From contig SCRJ01000159.1 in NCBI GenBank assembly GCA_004298115.1, forward strand, positions 1 through 37,552: 37,552 nt of DNA. The letters are read 5' to 3'. This document shows, one piece after another, positions 34,890-37,552 of this stretch. Source of the DNA: Acidobacteriota bacterium. GTDB taxonomy: Bacteria > Acidobacteriota > Thermoanaerobaculia > Thermoanaerobaculales > Thermoanaerobaculaceae. Below the pieces are notes generated by a model. It was not told the origin of the DNA. It was given only the letters and a program-made list of their open reading frames with translations, and did no database searches. The stretch's first letter is position 1, and each line of letters begins with the position of its first letter. The translations under genes were made by a program, and so were the position numbers.

Positions 34890-35351
34890 ATGAAAAGACA
34901 AAAGGGCTTCACGCTGATCGAGTTGCTGATCGTGGTCGCGATCATCGGCATCATCGCCGCGATCGCGATCCCGAACCTGCTGAACGCCATCAACCGCGGC
35001 CGTCAGAAGCGGACGATGGCCGACATGCGCTCGATCGCCACGGCGCTCGAGTCGTACTCGGTGGACTTCAACTTCTACCCGAAGGTCGCGGTCAGCGGCG
35101 ATCTGGGGACGACGATGAACTCCTACCTGACGCCGACCTACATCAAGCGGATGCCGACGAACGACGGGTGGAACCAGGCGTTCCAGTTCATCGACACGAT
35201 TGGTGGCACCAGCTACACCATCTGGTCGAAGGCCAAGGGGAACGGGGGTACGATTCCAGCCGCGGGCGGTCCCACGACCGATTTCACCGCCGCGATCGTC
35301 TTCTCCAACGGCCAGTTCTACTCCTGGCCGGAAGGCATGCAGACCAACTGA
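34890..35351 (+). CDS. Type IV pilin / GspG-like pseudopilin
   Basis: A 153-residue prepilin. The short basic leader MKRQKG is cleaved before Phe7 by prepilin peptidase, and GFTLIELLIVVAIIGIIAAI is the conserved helix, including Glu11 (E5 of the mature chain). The remainder has ADMRSIATALESYSVDFNFYP, similar to major pseudopilins (GspG) and to short pilins. C-terminal cysteines for the usual disulfide loop are absent. AGGAGGA (34878-34884) precedes ATG 34890; the in-frame ATG at 34863 would place charged residues before the leader. It has its own sigma-54 promoter and its own terminator, so it is a single-gene unit. It could be the major pilin of type IV pili or a type II secretion pseudopilin. 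Confidence 0.92.
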   Translation: MKRQKGFTLIELLIVVAIIGIIAAIAIPNLLNAINRGRQKRTMADMRSIATALESYSVDFNFYPKVAVSGDLGTTMNSYLTPTYIKRMPTNDGWNQAFQFIDTIGGTSYTIWSKAKGNGGTIPAAGGPTTDFTAAIVFSNGQFYSWPEGMQTN

Positions 35352-35374
35352 CGTCGCCGTCCTGTTGCACGCCC

Positions 35375-35405
35375 AAGGGGGACCCAGCGTCCCCCTTTTC
35401 TTTTC
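35375..35405 (+). terminator. Intrinsic terminator after the pilin gene
   Basis: Stem GGGGGAC (35377-35383) with GTCCCCC (35389-35395), 5-nt loop, flanked by AA and a T-rich run TTTTCTTTT (35396-35404). It lies 24 nt after the stop. Confidence 0.9.
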
Positions 35406-35449
35406 CCTCGATCCGGCCCGCGGGACCGAAGGGGGCCGGCGATCCACGC

Positions 35450-35455
35450 TAGACT
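35450..35455 (+). promoter_or_regulatory. -10-like TAGACT, leaderless start of O-antigen-ligase-like gene
   Basis: TAGACT, 6 nt, then GTG 35462. No SD is seen. Confidence 0.5.
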
Positions 35456-35461
35456 GCGGCG

Positions 35462-37033
35462 GTGAGGGCGCGGGGGCTCGCGATCGTCGCGGCGTGCGCC
35501 GGCGTGGCGGCCGGATGGTGCGCCGCGTCGTTCGCGGGGTTTGCCCCGCTGCTCTGGGCCGCGCTCCTGCTGGCGCTCCTGGCGGTCGCGCCCGAGCGGC
35601 GCCGCATCCTCGACCCCGGCTGGCCGCTCGCCGGCGCCGTCCTTCTCGCCCTGGGCTGGCTCGTCGCCGCCGACCACGAGCTGGCGCTGCAGCACACGCT
35701 GCTGTTCGCCGCCGCGGCGCTGCTGTTCGGGATGGCGCGGATCGCGCCGCCTTCCGACCGCCTCCTCGGCCTCGTCGCGGCCGGCCTCGCCCTGACGGCG
35801 CTGGTGGCCATCGGCCAGGCGTGCGGGGGACTCGAGCGCGCCAGCGCGCTCGTCGTCGCGCTGCCGCCGGGGTGGCAGGAGGCGGCGGCGGTGCGGCTCG
35901 CGTCGGGGCGGGTGTTCGGCACCGCCGCGCTCCCCGGTCACTTCGCGATCCTGATGGTGATGACGGCGCCGCTGCTCGCAGAGCGGGCGCTGCGCGCCGG
36001 CGGCCGGCGGCGGGCGGGTTGGGCCTTCCTCCTCGCGCTGGCGGTCGCGGCCGTGGCGCTGACCCGTTCGCTGGCCGCGGTCGGGATCGCGGCCGTCCTG
36101 TTGCTCCCCTGGCTGGCGCGAAGGCGGCGTGGGCGCGCCTGCCTCGCGGCGGTCGCGCTCGCCGCGGTGGCCGTGCTCGCCGCCGTGGTCGTCGCGGCGC
36201 GCGGCGACCTCGGGCGGCTGGAGCCGCTGCAACTGCGCTGGGTCAACTGGCGCACCACCGCCTGGGTGTTCCGCCACCACCCCTGGCTCGGCGTCGGCCT
36301 CGGCGGGGTCGGGCAGGCCGGGCTGGCGGCGCCGACCGGCGCCGCGAACATCACCCCGTACGCCCACTGCACGCCGCTCGAGCTGCTCGCCGAGGTGGGC
36401 GTCGCCGGCATCCCGCTGCTCGCGGCGGGGGCGTGGGCACTCGCGCGCCTGTTCCGCCTCGGGTGGCGCGAGCACCCGGCGCTGACGCTCGCGGTCGCCG
36501 CGGTCGTCCTCCACAACCTCGTGGATTTCTCCGCCTACAGGCCCGAGGTGCTGCTCCCCTGGGCGGTGCTGGCGGGGACGCTCGCCGGGCGGGTGTGGCC
36601 CGCACCCCGCCAGCACGTCCCCGCATTCGCTCTGACCGCCGTCCTCGCCGCCGGGTCGATCGTGTCGGCGCTGTCGTGGCGGAGCGAGGCGGCGGCGACG
36701 AGCGCCGCGGCGCTGCCTCCGGCGGCGGCCGTGGAGGCGGCGCTCGCGGCCGCGCGCTGGGCCCCGTGGACCGTCACGCCGGTCGAGATGGCGGCCGGCT
36801 TCGCGCTCGTGCCGGGGGCGCCGCGCGCAGCCCGCGAGCGCGTCGGCGACGAGCTCGCGGCGCGGTGGTGGGTGCAGTCGCGCTCGGCCCGCTGGGCGGA
36901 GGCGCGAGCGCGCCTCCTTCTCGCCGAGGGGCGGCCCGGCGAGGCGTTCGTGTGGGCTCGCGAGGCGCGCCGGCGAGCGCCGTGGCGCACCGAGCTCGAC
37001 CAACTGGAGGCGGCGTGCACCCGGCCGCGCTGA
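35462..37033 (+). CDS. O-antigen ligase/polymerase-like membrane protein
   Basis: A 523-residue protein with about a dozen hydrophobic segments in the first 415 residues. WRTTAWVFRHHPWLGVGLGGVGQ and the following AHCTPLELLAEVGVAGIPLL form the family hallmark (large periplasmic loop then helix) of Wzy_C O-antigen ligase and polymerase proteins. The C-terminal ~110 residues are a soluble Ala/Arg-rich helical tail (about 415-523) that could be a TPR-like domain. It joins a lipid-linked glycan to an acceptor or polymerises it. The start is the GTG at 35462. The gene downstream starts 19 nt before this stop, so the pair is coupled. Confidence 0.85.
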   Translation: MRARGLAIVAACAGVAAGWCAASFAGFAPLLWAALLLALLAVAPERRRILDPGWPLAGAVLLALGWLVAADHELALQHTLLFAAAALLFGMARIAPPSDRLLGLVAAGLALTALVAIGQACGGLERASALVVALPPGWQEAAAVRLASGRVFGTAALPGHFAILMVMTAPLLAERALRAGGRRRAGWAFLLALAVAAVALTRSLAAVGIAAVLLLPWLARRRRGRACLAAVALAAVAVLAAVVVAARGDLGRLEPLQLRWVNWRTTAWVFRHHPWLGVGLGGVGQAGLAAPTGAANITPYAHCTPLELLAEVGVAGIPLLAAGAWALARLFRLGWREHPALTLAVAAVVLHNLVDFSAYRPEVLLPWAVLAGTLAGRVWPAPRQHVPAFALTAVLAAGSIVSALSWRSEAAATSAAALPPAAAVEAALAAARWAPWTVTPVEMAAGFALVPGAPRAARERVGDELAARWWVQSRSARWAEARARLLLAEGRPGEAFVWAREARRRAPWRTELDQLEAACTRPR

Positions 37034-37552
37034 AGCTCGCCGCCGCCCCCCTCGTCGCGCTCGCCGCGGCATGGACGCTGGCGGCCGACGGGCCCGCGCT
37101 GCGGCCGGCGGTCGCCGTCGCCGCCGTCGCCGCTGCGCTGGCGCTGGCGTGGACGAGCGGGGCGGGCGCGTGGCGCCGGGGGCCGGCCCTCTGGCTGACG
37201 GCGATCCTGGCGTGGGCAGCGCTCGACGCGGTGCTGCGCCCGGTGGCGACGTTCGCCGCGGCCCGCGACGTCGCGGCGGGTGCGGTGGCGCTCGGCCTGC
37301 TGCTCGTGGCGGCGCGGCCGCGGGCGGCGGCGTGGGGACGGCTCGCGGTCGTGACGGGCGGCGCGTGTGCGGCCGTCTGGATGGTGACCGAGCGCGCCGT
37401 TCATGGGGTCCGGCCGGGCGGCCCGTTCGGCAACCCGAACGGCTCGGCCACGGTGGTCCTCCTCGCCCTCGCGCTCGCCCCGTCGCTGCGTGTGGCGCTC
37501 GCGGCGCGCGTGTCCCTGATGGCGCTGGCGGCCGCCGGGGTCGCGGCCTCGG
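37015..37552 (+). CDS. Second O-antigen-ligase-like membrane protein, 3' end beyond window
   Basis: The frame from GTG 37015 stays open to the window end, giving about 179 residues with several hydrophobic helices. GGPFGNPNGSATVVLLALALA near residue 138-158 resembles the 'FGNPN' motif that precedes a transmembrane helix in O-antigen ligases. The start lies within the upstream gene, with GTG 19 nt before its stop. Because the C-terminal catalytic loop is missing, the family call is tentative. Confidence 0.7.
   Translation, partial: MHPAALKLAAAPLVALAAAWTLAADGPALRPAVAVAAVAAALALAWTSGAGAWRRGPALWLTAILAWAALDAVLRPVATFAAARDVAAGAVALGLLLVAARPRAAAWGRLAVVTGGACAAVWMVTERAVHGVRPGGPFGNPNGSATVVLLALALAPSLRVALAARVSLMALAAAGVAAS

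Overview
This is a very GC-rich (roughly 75% by eye), densely coded stretch of a Gram-negative chromosome. A Wzm/Wzt-type O-antigen ABC exporter, a type IV pilin behind a consensus sigma-54 promoter, two O-antigen-ligase-like membrane proteins and a lipoprotein point to a diderm. The mix of AceE-type pyruvate dehydrogenase, archaeal-type class I aldolase, DUF4388 protein and eukaryotic-like Ser/Thr kinase would fit Acidobacteriota (Thermoanaerobaculia/Holophagae-like), or less likely Myxococcota or another soil or sediment lineage. This placement is an inference from gene content. No rRNA, CRISPR array, transposase or phage gene was seen; the only recombination-like marks are a duplicated tRNA 3' half and a REP-like pair.

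Layout. 1-8.9 kb: partial MFS transporter (-), small helical protein, SCP2-like protein, gamma-glutamyltransferase, glycogen phosphorylase (+), then threonine-dehydrogenase-like SDR and class I fructose-bisphosphate aldolase (-), separated by a REPIN-like element and a heptamer tandem repeat, then an RluA-type pseudouridine synthase (-). 9-10.2 kb: ArsB/SLC13-like anion transporter. 10.2-14.3 kb: a roughly 350-nt structured leader (consensus promoter, intrinsic terminator, hairpin over the ribosome binding site) followed by lysine 2,3-aminomutase, two D-Ala-D-Ala-ligase-like ATP-grasp enzymes and a GNAT acetyltransferase. This is the best candidate for an undescribed system: its parts could make an acylated beta-lysine peptide or compatible solute. 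14.4-18.2 kb: DUF4388 protein and convergent aceE. 18.5-22.8 kb: Ser/Thr kinase, then a coupled trio of PaaK-like adenylating enzyme, SufS-like class V PLP enzyme and S51 peptidase-like protein.

22.8-27.3 kb (mostly -): GT-C-like membrane protein with a small coupled partner, tRNA-Asn(GTT) with its own consensus promoter and a truncated copy of its 3' half, DUF3891 protein, glycerate kinase coupled to a four-cysteine YggX-like protein. 27.4-32.5 kb (+): HAD hydrolase, mannose-1-phosphate guanylyltransferase, Leu/Ile/Val-type binding lipoprotein, Wzm permease, Wzt ATPase: a surface-polysaccharide locus. 32.4-37.5 kb: YfhO-like membrane protein (-), sigma-54-driven pilin with terminator, and two overlapping O-antigen-ligase-like genes, the last cut by the window end.

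Translation signals fall into two classes. Seven genes have a TANNNT hexamer ending 6-7 nt before the start codon, so their transcripts should be leaderless. Others have leaders with strong Shine-Dalgarno sequences, and operon partners commonly overlap by four bases (GTGA or ATGA).
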